Shown here in pieces: positions 49,328 through 58,834 of a DNA stretch of 64,000 nt. The DNA lies in the NCBI RefSeq assembly GCF_002813375.1, contig NZ_PHUJ01000003.1, positions 620,001 to 684,000 of the forward strand, written 5' to 3'. This DNA comes from Pseudonocardia alni (GTDB lineage Bacteria; Actinomycetota; Actinomycetes; Mycobacteriales; Pseudonocardiaceae). Under the pieces are notes generated by a model that searched no databases, was not told the DNA's origin, and worked only from the letters and a program-made list of their open reading frames with translations. Both the position numbers and the translations under genes were made by a program. Each line of letters begins with the position of its first letter. Position 1 is the first letter of the stretch.

Positions 49328-50355
49328 GCCGCCAGGGCGTCGCCCAGCGCCTGCCCCGGCTGCTGTCGCTGGTGCCCTACCTGCGGGCGCACCCCGGGGT
49401 ACCGGTCGCCGAGGCCGCCGCGGACTTCGGCGTCGACGAGCGGCAGCTGCGCAAGGACCTGGAGCTGCTGTGGATGTGCGGGCTGCCCGGTTACGGGCCG
49501 GGTGACCTGGTCGACCTGTCCTTCGCCGGGGACACCGTCGACGTCGTCTTCGACGCCGGGCTGACCCGGCCGCTGCGCCTGACCACCACCGAGGCGACCG
49601 CGCTGCTCGTGGCGCTGCGGATGCTGCACCAGACCGCCGGGGTGGTCGACTCCGACGCCGTCGGGCGGGCCATCGCGAAGGTCGAGGCCGCGGTGGGGGA
49701 GGCGGCCGGTCCGGGCGGTCTGGTCACCGTCGAGTCCGGGATCGGCGAGCGCGACACCACCGCGGTCGTGCGCCGGGCGCTCGACCGCGGGCGCGCGCTG
49801 CGCATCGTCTACTTCACCGCGGGCCGTGACGCGGTGTCGCGCCGCGACGTCGACCCGATGCGGCTGGTGGTCAGCGGCGGGCGCGGCTACCTGGAGGCGT
49901 GGTGCCGCCGCGCCGAGGACGTGCGGATGTTCCGCCTGGACCGGGTGGAGCAGGCCGAGGAGCTCGACGAACCGGCCCGCGCCCATCCCGAGGCCCGGCC
50001 CGTCGACGTCTCGCACGGGCTGTTCAGCCCGCGCGCCGAGCACCGGTACGCGGTCCTGGAACTCGGCCCGGACGCGCACTGGGTCGCCGAGTACTACCCG
50101 GTCGACGAGGTGCGCACCGGCGCCGGTGAGCTGGTCGAGGGCGACCCGCCGCCCGGCGCGCCGGACCCGGTGCCCGCCGCGGCGGGCGGCGACGACCGGC
50201 TGCGGGTGCTGCTCCGCTTCGCCGACGACGACTGGCTGGTCCGCCTCGTGCTGGGGCTCGGCGGCGCGGCCCGCATCGTCGAGCCCCCGGAGCTGGCGAC
50301 GGCGGTGCGCGAACGGGCCCGCGAGGCCCTCCGGATCGCCGACGCATCACCCTGA
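49324..50355 (+). CDS. pafC: PafC, WYL-domain transcriptional regulator subunit
   Basis: 343 residues: winged helix (RLPRLLSLVPYLRAHPGVPV, FGVDERQLRKDLELLWMCGLPGY), then WYL domain (RALRIVYFTAGRDAVSRRDVDPMRLVVSGGRGYLEAW) and a C-terminal domain. It forms the PafBC heterodimer. Its GTG is inside the pafB stop (GTGA), so the two are made together, as in mycobacteria. Confidence 0.95.
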   Translation: MSRQGVAQRLPRLLSLVPYLRAHPGVPVAEAAADFGVDERQLRKDLELLWMCGLPGYGPGDLVDLSFAGDTVDVVFDAGLTRPLRLTTTEATALLVALRMLHQTAGVVDSDAVGRAIAKVEAAVGEAAGPGGLVTVESGIGERDTTAVVRRALDRGRALRIVYFTAGRDAVSRRDVDPMRLVVSGGRGYLEAWCRRAEDVRMFRLDRVEQAEELDEPARAHPEARPVDVSHGLFSPRAEHRYAVLELGPDAHWVAEYYPVDEVRTGAGELVEGDPPPGAPDPVPAAAGGDDRLRVLLRFADDDWLVRLVLGLGGAARIVEPPELATAVRERAREALRIADASP

Positions 50356-50515
50356 GTCACCCCGCAACCCCCGAGAGGGGGAATGCGACAGGATGACGAC
50401 GGCGGCGTGAACACCGGGTGACCGGAGCCACGTCCCAGGACGGGGGGGCCGGGCGACCGATTCGCCCGTGTCTACACTCGGTGTCGACCCGGCCCGATCG
50501 ACGCGAGGTGGACCC

Positions 50516-50809
50516 ATGCCCGGTGGCTACGAGTGGCTGATCATCATCGCCGTTCTGCTCCTGCTGTTCGGCGCGAAGAAGCTCCCCGAGATGGCGCGGT
50601 CGGTCGGTCAGTCCGCCCGTGTGTTCAAGGGTGAGATGAAGGGCCTCAAGGACGACGACGCCCGCAGCCGGCAGGCCGAGGAGCCCAAGCCCGCCCAGGA
50701 GCTGCCCGCCGCCGCACCGGCGCCGCAGCAGACCGCCCCGGCCCCGCAGCAGACGCCGCAGCAGCCGCCGGCGCAGGCCACCGACCGGCCCGCCGGTCCG
50801 ACCGCCTGA
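50516..50809 (+). CDS. tatA: Twin-arginine translocase subunit TatA
   Basis: 97 residues: one transmembrane helix ([19 protein letters not shown], about 5-23), an amphipathic helix ([20 protein letters not shown]) and a Gln/Pro/Ala tail with several APAPQQT repeats. Forms the pore of the Tat export pathway. Shine-Dalgarno AGGTGG before ATG 50516. A TACACT -10-like box is at 50473-50478. Confidence 0.95.
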   Translation: MPGGYEWLIIIAVLLLLFGAKKLPEMARSVGQSARVFKGEMKGLKDDDARSRQAEEPKPAQELPAAAPAPQQTAPAPQQTPQQPPAQATDRPAGPTA

Positions 50810-50822
50810 GGCACTCCATCCC

Positions 50823-51866
50823 GTGAAGGCACCGTTCCGTCGGAAGCGCAGGCTCAACCCCGACGGGACCATGACCCTGATCGAGCACCTCTACGAGCTG
50901 CGCAACCGGCTCGGCATCTCGCTCGCCGCGATCGTGGTGACGACGGTGTTCGGCTACATCTGGTTCGAGGTCTCGTTCTTCGGTTTCCCCAGCCTGGGTG
51001 AGCTGCTCAAGGAGCCGTACTGCTCGCTGCCGCCCTCGGCGCGCGCGTCGCTGACGGCCGACCCGAACGCCTGCACCCTGCTCGGCACCACCCCGTTCGA
51101 CCAGTTCATGCTGCGCCTGAAGGTCGGGGCGACGGCCGGGGTGATCCTGGCCTGCCCGATCTGGCTCTACCAGCTGTGGGGCTTCATCACCCCGGGCCTG
51201 CTGAGGAAGGAGCGCCGCTACGCGCTGGGCTTCGTCTCGGTGGCCGCGGTGCTGTTCGTCGCCGGCGCGGTGCTCGCCTACCTGATCATCCCGCAGGCGC
51301 TCGGCTTCCTGCTGACCATCGGTAGCGAGATCCAGACGACGGCGCTGACCGGCACGTCGTACTTCTCGCTGGTCGTGAATCTGATCGTCATCTTCGGGGT
51401 CAGCTTCCTGATCCCGCTGCTGGTCGTCGCGCTCAACGCGGCCGGGGTCGTGTCCTACGACCTGCTCCGCCGCTCCCGGCGCGGGCTGATCTTCGGGCTG
51501 TTCTGCTTCGCCGCGATCGCCACGCCCGGCCAGGACCCGATCTCGATGCTGGTGCTGGCGTTCGCGCTGACGCTGCTGTTCGAGGGCGCCATCCAGGTCT
51601 GCCGGATCACCGACCGCCGCCGGGCCCGCCGCCGCGCCGCCGAGGGCTGGGACTCCCTGGACCCGGACGAGCCCTCGCCGCTGGACACCACGCCGTCGCC
51701 GCTCGAGGGGCCGTCCCGGATCGAACCCCCCGCGCCGGTGTCGACCACCCGGGCCCCCGTCGTCGCCCCGGACCGCGGCATCGCGGGTGCGGGGAACGGC
51801 CGCACCGGGGGTGCCGGGACGAACGGGACCGCCCCCGAGCCGCCCCGCTACGACGACATCACCTGA
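50823..51866 (+). CDS. tatC: Twin-arginine translocase subunit TatC
   Basis: 347 residues with six predicted transmembrane helices. Conserved motifs are [25 protein letters not shown] and the periplasmic loop with an acidic patch. It binds Tat signal peptides and works with TatA. Compared with E. coli TatC it has a long cytosolic C-terminal tail (about 250-347, acidic, Pro/Thr-rich, ending PRYDDIT). GTG 50823, 14 bases after tatA. Confidence 0.95.
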   Translation: MKAPFRRKRRLNPDGTMTLIEHLYELRNRLGISLAAIVVTTVFGYIWFEVSFFGFPSLGELLKEPYCSLPPSARASLTADPNACTLLGTTPFDQFMLRLKVGATAGVILACPIWLYQLWGFITPGLLRKERRYALGFVSVAAVLFVAGAVLAYLIIPQALGFLLTIGSEIQTTALTGTSYFSLVVNLIVIFGVSFLIPLLVVALNAAGVVSYDLLRRSRRGLIFGLFCFAAIATPGQDPISMLVLAFALTLLFEGAIQVCRITDRRRARRRAAEGWDSLDPDEPSPLDTTPSPLEGPSRIEPPAPVSTTRAPVVAPDRGIAGAGNGRTGGAGTNGTAPEPPRYDDIT

Positions 51867-51905
51867 CCGGGGCCGGTGCCGCGGATCCCCCCGCGGCCCC
51901 GTCCG
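51867..51905. terminator. Probable terminator after tatC
   Basis: GCCGCGG (51878-51884) pairs with CCGCGGC (51891-51897), with outer GC-rich pairing, just after the tatC stop. Confidence 0.5.
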
Positions 51906-51969
51906 GCACGGCTCCGTAGGCTTGCCCACCGGATCGGGTTGGGCGGCACTGAGGAGCGGGTCGGGACAG

Positions 51970-52716
51970 ATGAAGTACAACCGGGTGGTCATCAAGCTCA
52001 GCGGACAGGCGATGGCCGGTGCCGACGGCTTCGGGTTCTCCGCGCAGGCCCTGTCCCACCTCGCCGACCAGATCCGGCAGATGCGTGCGCTGGGGGTGCA
52101 GGTCGCGGTCGTCGTCGGCGGCGGGAACGTGTTCCGCGGCAACCGCTCCGAGACCTGGGGGATCGACCGCGTCGAGGCCGACAACATCGGCATGCTCGGC
52201 ACCGTGATCAACGGTCTCCTGCTGCGCGGCAAGCTCTCCGCGGGTGGTGAGGAGAACGTCCGCGTCATGACGGCGATCCCGATCAACGCCGTCGCCGAGC
52301 CGTTCCTGCGGCTGCGCGCCAAGCGGCACCTGGAGAAGGACGCGATCCTGATCTTCTCCGGCGGCAACGGGCAGCCGTTCATCACCACCGACTACCCGAG
52401 CGTGCAGCGCGCCCTGGAGATCGGCGCGGACGCGCTGCTGGTGGCCAAGCACGGCACCGACGGCGTCTACGACACCGACCCGCGCACCAACCCCGACGCG
52501 CGCCGCTACGAGCGCCTGCCCTACGACGAGGTGCTGTCGCGCCGGCTGGCCGTGATGGACCAGACCGCGTTCATCCTGGCCCGCGACCACGGCCTGCCGC
52601 TGCACGTGTTCGACATCGAGAAGGACGGCCTGATGGCCGCGATCTGCCGTGGTGAGCACCACGGCACGGAGATCAACCCCGACATCGTCGAGGCGGAGTT
52701 CGCCCACCCGGAGTAG
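51970..52716 (+). CDS. UMP kinase (PyrH family), probable second copy
   Basis: 248 residues of the amino-acid-kinase fold: VVIKLSGQAM (the usual GE of the P-loop here is GQ), VVVGGGNVFRG, ADNIGMLGTVINGL, FSGGNGQPFITTDYPSVQRALEIGADALLVAKHGTDGVYDTDP. These are the UMP-kinase rather than glutamate-kinase motifs. Canonical pyrH lies between tsf and frr in other actinobacteria, which are not here, so this is probably a paralogue. No pyrimidine genes adjoin. ATG 51970 is the start; the open frame extends left to 51787. Confidence 0.88.
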   Translation: MKYNRVVIKLSGQAMAGADGFGFSAQALSHLADQIRQMRALGVQVAVVVGGGNVFRGNRSETWGIDRVEADNIGMLGTVINGLLLRGKLSAGGEENVRVMTAIPINAVAEPFLRLRAKRHLEKDAILIFSGGNGQPFITTDYPSVQRALEIGADALLVAKHGTDGVYDTDPRTNPDARRYERLPYDEVLSRRLAVMDQTAFILARDHGLPLHVFDIEKDGLMAAICRGEHHGTEINPDIVEAEFAHPE

Positions 52717-52741
52717 CCCGGCGGTGCCACGTGGCCCGGCT

Positions 52742-52763
52742 CACCCTGTGACGGAGCAGGGTG
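52742..52763 (+). terminator. Hairpin after the UMP-kinase gene
   Basis: CACCCTG (52742-52748) pairs with CAGGGTG (52757-52763), 25 bases after the stop. Confidence 0.5.
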
Positions 52764-52789
52764 TCGGTGCCGTGTGACAGCCTGGGGCC

Positions 52790-55696
52790 GTGAATGGTTC
52801 CGCCGCCGACCCGGCCGCCGCGTACGCGGCGGCGAAGGCCCGCGCCGCCTATCCGCGGCTGGCCGAGTTCACCGGTCTGATGCCCTTCGATCTGGACCCG
52901 TTCCAGCGCGAGGCGTGCGAGGCACTGGAGGACGGCCACGGCGTCCTGCTCTGTGCGCCCACCGGCGCCGGCAAGACCGTCGCGGGTGAGTTCGCCGTGC
53001 ACCTGGCCCTGTCCGAGGGCCGCAAGTGCTTCTACACCACGCCGATCAAGGCGCTGTCCAATCAGAAGTACGCCGACCTGGTCGCCCGCTACGGCGCGGA
53101 CGCGGTCGGCCTGCTCACCGGTGACACCGCGGTGAACGGTGATGCCCAGGTGGTCGTGATGACCACCGAGGTGCTCCGCAACATGATCTACGCCGACTCC
53201 GACAAGGCGGCGAACCGGCGGCTGGACCACCTCGGCTACGTGGTGATGGACGAGATCCACTACCTGGCCGACCGGTTCCGCGGCGCGGTCTGGGAGGAGG
53301 TCATCCTCCAGCTGCCCGAACACGTCGCGGTCGTCGGGCTCTCGGCCACGGTCAGCAACGCCGAGGAGTTCGGTGACTGGCTGGTCGAGGTCCGCGGCGA
53401 CACCCGCGTGGTGGTCGACGAGCACCGCCCGGTGCCGCTGTGGCAGCACATGATGGTCGGGAACCGGCTGTTCGACATGTTCGGTGAGCGGAGCACCCCC
53501 GGCGGGCCCGGTGAGGTCGTCGTCGACCCGGAGCTGGTCCGCTACACCCGCGAGATGGCCCGGCGGGACTTCACCACCTCACGAGGCTCGGACCGGGCGG
53601 GCGACCGCGGGCCGCGCGGCCGGGGTGGTCCGCAGCGCGGCCGCACCCGGGGCGGGAAGACCGACTCCACGGCCGTCGTCGGGCGGGGGCCGCGCGGGGG
53701 CGGCCCGTCGCGCGGTGGGTTCCGGCCGCCGTCGCGGGTGCAGGTGATCGACCGGCTCGACCGCGAGGGGCTGCTGCCCGCGATCACGTTCGTCTTCTCC
53801 CGCGCCGGCTGCGACGCCGCGGTCGGCCAGTGCGTGCGGGCCGGGGTGCGCCTGACCGTGCCCGAGGAGGTCGACGAGATCCGCCGGATCGTCGAGAAGC
53901 ACACCGGCGACCTACCGCAGGCCGACCTCGGCGTGCTCGGGTACTGGGAGTGGCGCGAGGCCCTCGAACGCGGCGTCGCCGCCCACCACGCCGGGCTGCT
54001 GCCGGCGTTCAAGGAGACCGTCGAGGAGCTGTTCGTCGCCGGCCTGGTGCGCTGCGTGTTCGCCACCGAGACCCTGGCGCTGGGCATCAACATGCCCGCC
54101 CGCACCGTCGTGCTGGAGCGGTTGGTCAAGTACAACGGCGAGGCCCACGTCGACCTCACCCCCGGCGAGTACACCCAGCTCACCGGGCGAGCCGGGCGGC
54201 GCGGCATCGACGTCGAGGGCCACGCCGTCGTGCTGTGGGCACCCGGCATGGACCCGGAGCAGGTCGGCGGGCTGGCCTCCACCCGCACCTACCCGCTGCG
54301 CAGCTCGTTCCGGCCGGTCTACAACATGTCGGTCAACCTGGTCGGGCGCCTGGGCACCGACGCCGCCCGCGAGCTGCTGGAACGCTCCTTCGGGCAGTTC
54401 CAGGCGGACCGGTCGGTGGTCGGGCTGGCCCGGCGGATCGACCGCAACACCGAGGCCCTGGACGGCTACCGGGAGGCGATGAGCTGCCACCTCGGCGACT
54501 TCGCCGAGTACGCCGACCTGCGTAGGCGCATCGCCGACCGGGAGAAGTCGCTGCGCCGCCAGAACACCGTCGCCGCCCGCGACGAGGCCTCGGAGTCGCT
54601 GCGCGAGCTGCGCCCCGGCGACGTGATCGCGGTGCCCTCGGGCAAGCGCGCCGGGATCGCCGTGGTGCTCGACCCGGGGATCGGGGCGCTGTCGGCCGCG
54701 GGCCGCGACGCCGAGGTCCGGCCGCTGGTGTGCACCGAGGACCGCTGGGCGGGACGGTTGTCGGCGGCGGACTTCCCGGACGCGGTGGAGGTGCTGGGCC
54801 GGATCACGCTGCCGAAGCGGGTCGAGCACCGGTCCCCGCAGGTCCGCCGGGACCTGGCCTCCTCGCTGCGTGCCTCCCGGCTGGGGGAGGGGCGCGCCCT
54901 CGGGCGTCGTCGCCGGCCCGGGGTGCAGGACGACCCGGAGCTGTCGACACTGCGCCGCGCCCTGCGCGCGCACCCCTGCCACGGCTGCGACGACCGCGAG
55001 GCGCACGCCCGCTGGGCGGAGCGGCACGCGAGGCTGGAGCGGGAGACCGAGACGCTGCGGCAGAAGGTGCGGGCCACGACGCACTCGTTGGCCCGGGCGT
55101 TCGACCGGATCCGGGCGCTGCTCGCCGAGCGCGGCTACCTCGTCCCGGCAGGGGAGGCCGAGCCCGGCGAGGAGGAGATCACCGCACACGGCCGGGTCCT
55201 GGCCCGGCTGTGGGGCGAGTCGGACCTGCTGGCCGCCGAGTGCCTGCGGCACGGCGCGTGGGAGGGCCTGGAGCCCGACGAACTGGCCGCGGTGGTCTCG
55301 GCGCTGGTCTACGAGTCCCGCCGCGACGACGCACCGATGCCGCGGCTGCCCACCGGCCCGGTGTCCGACGCGCTGGAGCGGACCGTGCGGCTGTGGGAGG
55401 AGCTCGACGCCGACCAGCGCCGGCACAAGGCCGAACGCACCCGCGCACCCGACCTGGCCTTCGCCTGGCCGATGCACCGGTGGGCGCGCGGCGAGTCCCT
55501 GGCACAGGTCCTGGAGGCCGCCGAACGGAACGGGCACGAGCTGTCCGCGGGCGACTTCGTACGCTGGACCCGGCAGGTCCTCGACCTGCTCGACCAGATC
55601 GCCGGGGTCGCCGGGCGGTCGAGCGCGGTCGGCAAGGCGGCCCACCGGGCCTCCGGTGCGGTCCGGCGCGGCGTGGTCGCGGCCGGTATGCAGTAG
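52790..55696 (+). CDS. helY: SKI2/HelY-type DEAD-box helicase
   Basis: A 968-residue ATP-dependent helicase, counterpart of M. tuberculosis HelY. N-terminal RecA domain: Walker A APTGAGKT, VVMDEIHYLADRFRG (DEIH box), GLSATVSNAEEFG. Between domains a Gly/Arg-rich insertion (about 262-310, RGGPQRGRTRGG). Then helicase motifs LGINMPARTVVLERL and QLTGRAGRRGIDVEG, and a C-terminal DSHCT-like helical region. Probably an RNA helicase. GTG 52790. The insertion is longer than in mycobacteria and may be disordered. Confidence 0.94.
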   Translation: MNGSAADPAAAYAAAKARAAYPRLAEFTGLMPFDLDPFQREACEALEDGHGVLLCAPTGAGKTVAGEFAVHLALSEGRKCFYTTPIKALSNQKYADLVARYGADAVGLLTGDTAVNGDAQVVVMTTEVLRNMIYADSDKAANRRLDHLGYVVMDEIHYLADRFRGAVWEEVILQLPEHVAVVGLSATVSNAEEFGDWLVEVRGDTRVVVDEHRPVPLWQHMMVGNRLFDMFGERSTPGGPGEVVVDPELVRYTREMARRDFTTSRGSDRAGDRGPRGRGGPQRGRTRGGKTDSTAVVGRGPRGGGPSRGGFRPPSRVQVIDRLDREGLLPAITFVFSRAGCDAAVGQCVRAGVRLTVPEEVDEIRRIVEKHTGDLPQADLGVLGYWEWREALERGVAAHHAGLLPAFKETVEELFVAGLVRCVFATETLALGINMPARTVVLERLVKYNGEAHVDLTPGEYTQLTGRAGRRGIDVEGHAVVLWAPGMDPEQVGGLASTRTYPLRSSFRPVYNMSVNLVGRLGTDAARELLERSFGQFQADRSVVGLARRIDRNTEALDGYREAMSCHLGDFAEYADLRRRIADREKSLRRQNTVAARDEASESLRELRPGDVIAVPSGKRAGIAVVLDPGIGALSAAGRDAEVRPLVCTEDRWAGRLSAADFPDAVEVLGRITLPKRVEHRSPQVRRDLASSLRASRLGEGRALGRRRRPGVQDDPELSTLRRALRAHPCHGCDDREAHARWAERHARLERETETLRQKVRATTHSLARAFDRIRALLAERGYLVPAGEAEPGEEEITAHGRVLARLWGESDLLAAECLRHGAWEGLEPDELAAVVSALVYESRRDDAPMPRLPTGPVSDALERTVRLWEELDADQRRHKAERTRAPDLAFAWPMHRWARGESLAQVLEAAERNGHELSAGDFVRWTRQVLDLLDQIAGVAGRSSAVGKAAHRASGAVRRGVVAAGMQ

Positions 55697-55759
55697 CAGT
55701 CACGAGCAGCACCAGCAGTCACGACGGCACGACGAGAGAGACGGGCGGACGAGTAGGCG

Positions 55760-56629
55760 ATGAACAACCCGCAGGGACCGGACCGGCATCCCGAGGATGC
55801 CGCGGAGCGGACCGGGGAGATCCCCGCCTGGGGCACGCCACCGCCCGGCGGGTGGGGCGCCGACCCCGAGACCACCGGAGCCTGGTCCCCCGACCGCGAC
55901 GACCGCGACGGCTGGGCCGCCCCCGGCGCCGGCGGCGCACCCGTGCAGGGCACCGGCGGCTGGGACGCCGTCCCGCCCGCGGGCGGACGCCACGGCGGCG
56001 ACACCGGCGGCTGGGCCGCCCACGACGGAGCCGCCGGGGACCCGGCCCGCGGCGAGTCGCTGTGGGGCGACGAGGCGGGCTCCGACACCGGCACCGACGG
56101 CGGATGGGCCGTCCCGACCGGGCGCCGCGCCCGTCGCCGGGCCGCCGAGACCGGAGCCCCCACCGACGCCGTCCCCACGTCGTCACCCGGGTCGCCCTGG
56201 GCCGACGCGCAGACCACCGCAGCCGTCCCGGCCGACGGCGGGTCCGGGCCGGGCGGGTGGCAGAACCCCGGGCCCGGTGAGGACGAGCCCTGGGTCTCCC
56301 GGGACGCGGTCCGCTCCCCGTCGCGGACGCGGCTGTACATCCTGGCCGGGGTCGGCGCCGTGGTGGTGGCCGCACTCGTGGTCGGTGCCCTGTTCTGGGC
56401 GGGCGTGCTCGGCAGCGACCGGCTCGACCGCACCGCGCTACAGGCCGGGGTCAACCAGGTCCTCACCCAGGACTACGGCCTGCAGGTCGGTGCGATCGCC
56501 TGCCCGGAGGACGTCGAGGTGTCGGCCGGTACGCAGTTCACCTGCCAGGCCGTCGTCGACGGCGAGCAGGTCGAGGTCCCCGTGGTCGTGACCAGCGACC
56601 AGGGCGACTACCAGGTCGGGCGGGTCTGA
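55760..56629 (+). CDS. Membrane protein with DUF4333 domain
   Basis: 289 residues. Residues 1-190 are a disordered, Gly/Pro/Trp-rich cytosolic stretch with many GGW/GWG pieces. A single transmembrane helix lies at about 193-217 (LYILAGVGAVVVAALVVGAL). An extracellular DUF4333 domain (about 225-289) holds a Cys pair (CPEDVEVSAGTQFTC). The domain occurs in actinobacterial membrane proteins and has no defined function. ATG 55760, 63 bases after helY. Confidence 0.85.
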   Translation: MNNPQGPDRHPEDAAERTGEIPAWGTPPPGGWGADPETTGAWSPDRDDRDGWAAPGAGGAPVQGTGGWDAVPPAGGRHGGDTGGWAAHDGAAGDPARGESLWGDEAGSDTGTDGGWAVPTGRRARRRAAETGAPTDAVPTSSPGSPWADAQTTAAVPADGGSGPGGWQNPGPGEDEPWVSRDAVRSPSRTRLYILAGVGAVVVAALVVGALFWAGVLGSDRLDRTALQAGVNQVLTQDYGLQVGAIACPEDVEVSAGTQFTCQAVVDGEQVEVPVVVTSDQGDYQVGRV

Positions 56630-56697
56630 CCGGGCTGCGGTGGCGGGCCGGGTAATCGGCTGGCGCACGGGGCGCGCGGACGCGAGGCTCGTCGGAT

Positions 56698-57963
56698 GTG
56701 AGCCCCGATGACCCGTTCGCCCCGTACCCCGCCCCGCCGACCGTCGCCCCTCACACGGTCCGGACCCTGACCGACCCCGCCGACCGGCGCCGCGCGTTCG
56801 ACCTGTTCCTGGGCACCCTGCACCACGGCCCGGTCACCGACGACGCGTGGGAGGCCCACGGGCAGGCCCCCGACGAGCACTGGCTCGGCGTCGCGGACCC
56901 CTCCGGTGCGCTCGTCGGGTCGGCGTACTCCTTCCCGACCCGGCTGACCCTGCCCGGCGGGGCCCGGGTCCCCGCCGCCGCGGTGAGCGGCGTCGGGGTG
57001 CGACCCGACCGGACCCGCGCCGGGCGCCTGACCGCGCTCATGCGCGCCCAGCTGACCGCGGCCCGCGACCGCGGCGACGTCGCCGCGGTGCTCCGCGCCT
57101 CGGAGGCCGGCATCTACGGTCGCTACGGCTACGGCGTCGCCTCCCGCGCCGACCAGGTCCGCGTCACGGCGGGGGCCGCGTGGCGCCCGGAGGCCCCGGC
57201 CGGGGGCACGGTGCGGATGCTCGACCCCGACGAGGCGACCGCGCTGCTGCCCGGCCTGCAGGAACGCCTTGCCGCGGACCGCCCGGGCGGGATGACACGC
57301 TCCGCGCGCTGGTGGCGGCGGGCGCTGCGCCCCGCGGGCCCGCCCGCCGGCGAGTACAAGGGCGTGGCGGTGCACACCGGCACCGACGGCGTCGACGACG
57401 GGTTCGTGGTGTGGGGTGTCGCGGAGGGCGACCTGGCCACCGGCGGCACGGACGAGGTCCGGCTGCAGCAGCTCTGGGCCGCCGGGCCCTCCGCGACCGC
57501 CGGGCTGTGGCGGTTCCTGACCGGCCTCGACCTGGCCGGCGCGGTGACGAGCTGGGCACGTCCCCTCGACGAGGACCTCGATCTGGTGCTGGCCGACTCC
57601 CGGGCCCACCGGGTCACCGGCCGCGGCGACGACCTGTGGCTGCGCCTGCTCGACCCGGACGCCGCGCTGCGGGCCCGCGCCTGGGGCCCCGGCGGACCGG
57701 TCGTGCTGCGGGTGCACGACGCGTTCCTCGGCGACACCGGCACCTGGCGTCTCGCCGACGGCGCCGCCGAGCCCGCCGCCGGCACCGATCCCGACCTGGA
57801 GTGCACCGTCGACGCACTGGCGGCGGCGTTCCTCGGCGACCGGTCGCCGTCGTCGCTGGTGGCGGCGGGCCGCTGGCGCGAGCACACTCCCGGCGCCCGG
57901 GTCCGGGCGGACGCGCTGTTCGCGGTGCCCGGACCGGCGCCGTGGTGCGGCACGTTCTTCTGA
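56698..57963 (+). CDS. eis: Eis-like GNAT acetyltransferase
   Basis: 421 residues with the Eis architecture: two GNAT domains (acetyl-CoA signature VSGVGVRPDRTRAGRLTALM at about 98-117; YGRYGYGVAS) and a C-terminal SCP-like domain (about 290-421). The last residues TFF resemble the C-terminal carboxylate used by Eis as a catalytic base. Eis proteins acetylate lysines or aminoglycosides at many positions. Start GTG 56698. Its stop codon lies in the palindrome shared with the next gene. Confidence 0.87.
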   Translation: MSPDDPFAPYPAPPTVAPHTVRTLTDPADRRRAFDLFLGTLHHGPVTDDAWEAHGQAPDEHWLGVADPSGALVGSAYSFPTRLTLPGGARVPAAAVSGVGVRPDRTRAGRLTALMRAQLTAARDRGDVAAVLRASEAGIYGRYGYGVASRADQVRVTAGAAWRPEAPAGGTVRMLDPDEATALLPGLQERLAADRPGGMTRSARWWRRALRPAGPPAGEYKGVAVHTGTDGVDDGFVVWGVAEGDLATGGTDEVRLQQLWAAGPSATAGLWRFLTGLDLAGAVTSWARPLDEDLDLVLADSRAHRVTGRGDDLWLRLLDPDAALRARAWGPGGPVVLRVHDAFLGDTGTWRLADGAAEPAAGTDPDLECTVDALAAAFLGDRSPSSLVAAGRWREHTPGARVRADALFAVPGPAPWCGTFF

Positions 57964-57991
57964 GCGTCCCCGCCCGCGACGCGGACGCTCA
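57961..57991. terminator. Palindrome spanning both stop codons
   Basis: TGAGCGTCC (57961-57969) pairs with GGACGCTCA (57983-57991). The Eis-like stop TGA (57961-57963) is at one edge and the methyltransferase stop (57989-57991) at the other, so one hairpin ends both convergent genes. Confidence 0.6.
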
Positions 57992-58618
57992 GGCCCGGCG
58001 GCGGGCCCGGACGACCGCGTCGTGGCCGGTCACCGTGCTGCCGTCGGGCAGCGTCACCGGCCGCGGCCGCGCGTCGGTGACCAGCACCTCCCACCGGTCC
58101 GGGTCGAGCGCACCGGCGAGCTCGTGCTCGTCGGGGAACAGCTCCGGCTCCGGCGGGCGCGGGATCCCGGCGGCCAGGTCGCGCGGGTGGTGCAGCACCA
58201 GCAGCAGCGTCCCACCGGGTGCGACGGCGTCGGCGAGCGCGGCGTACAGCGGGCGGCGCACGTCCGGGGGCAGGTGCAGGAACTGGGCGTTGACCAGGTC
58301 GTAGACGCCCGCGGCGGGCGGGTCGGAGCGCAGGTCGGCGGCGGTGAGGGTGACCGCGTCGGCCCACCCGGCCCGCTGCACGGCGGCCCGGGCCCGCTCC
58401 ACCGCGACGGGGGAGACGTCGACGGCGTCCACCCGCCAGCCCCGCGCGGCGAGCCAGACCGCGTCGCCGCCCTCCCCGCAGCCGACGTCGAGCGCCCGCC
58501 CGGGCGGCAGGTCCGCGGCCTCGGCGACGAGGGCGGCGTTGGCGTCGCCGCTCCAGATCTGCGGTCGGGTGTCGTAGTGGGCGTCCCAGAACGCCGCGGA
58601 CCAGCGGTCCTCCGTCAC
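57989..58618 (-). CDS. Class I SAM-dependent methyltransferase
   Basis: A 209-residue methyltransferase: WDAHYDTRPQIWSGDANAALV (UbiE/Coq5-like start), SAM motif ALDVGCGEGGDAVWLAARG, and VYDLVNAQFLHLPPDVR. GTG 58618 follows a strong GGAGGAG. The frame is open to ATG 58768, adding 50 residues (SPADPFGAASERRVAAL, then a Thr/Ala/Pro linker) without homology and without a good ribosome site. Substrate unknown. Divergent from the XRE-cupin gene. Confidence 0.85.
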   Translation of the reverse strand: MTEDRWSAAFWDAHYDTRPQIWSGDANAALVAEAADLPPGRALDVGCGEGGDAVWLAARGWRVDAVDVSPVAVERARAAVQRAGWADAVTLTAADLRSDPPAAGVYDLVNAQFLHLPPDVRRPLYAALADAVAPGGTLLLVLHHPRDLAAGIPRPPEPELFPDEHELAGALDPDRWEVLVTDARPRPVTLPDGSTVTGHDAVVRARRRA

Positions 58619-58798
58619 GGTGGCTCCTCCGGTGGGTCGGGTGGGCGGGGTGGGCGTCGCGGCAGCGGTGGTGGCGGTGGCGAGTCCGTGCACCCGGTCG
58701 TCCGCGACGAGCGCGGCGACCCGGCGCTCGGACGCGGCACCGAACGGGTCTGCGGGAGAGGAGGTCATGGCACCACCCTGCGCGCCGCAGCGCGACAC

Positions 58799-58827
58799 TG
58801 GCAAACATCGTTGCCGGGATGGCAAAC
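58799..58827. promoter_or_regulatory. Operator-like repeats before the XRE-cupin gene
   Basis: TGGCAAAC occurs twice (58799-58806 and 58820-58827), with an inverted TTGCC between (58811-58815). The second copy covers CAAACT, a -10-like box six bases before GTG 58835, so binding there would repress the gene. Confidence 0.5.
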
Positions 58828-58834
58828 TGTCGGA

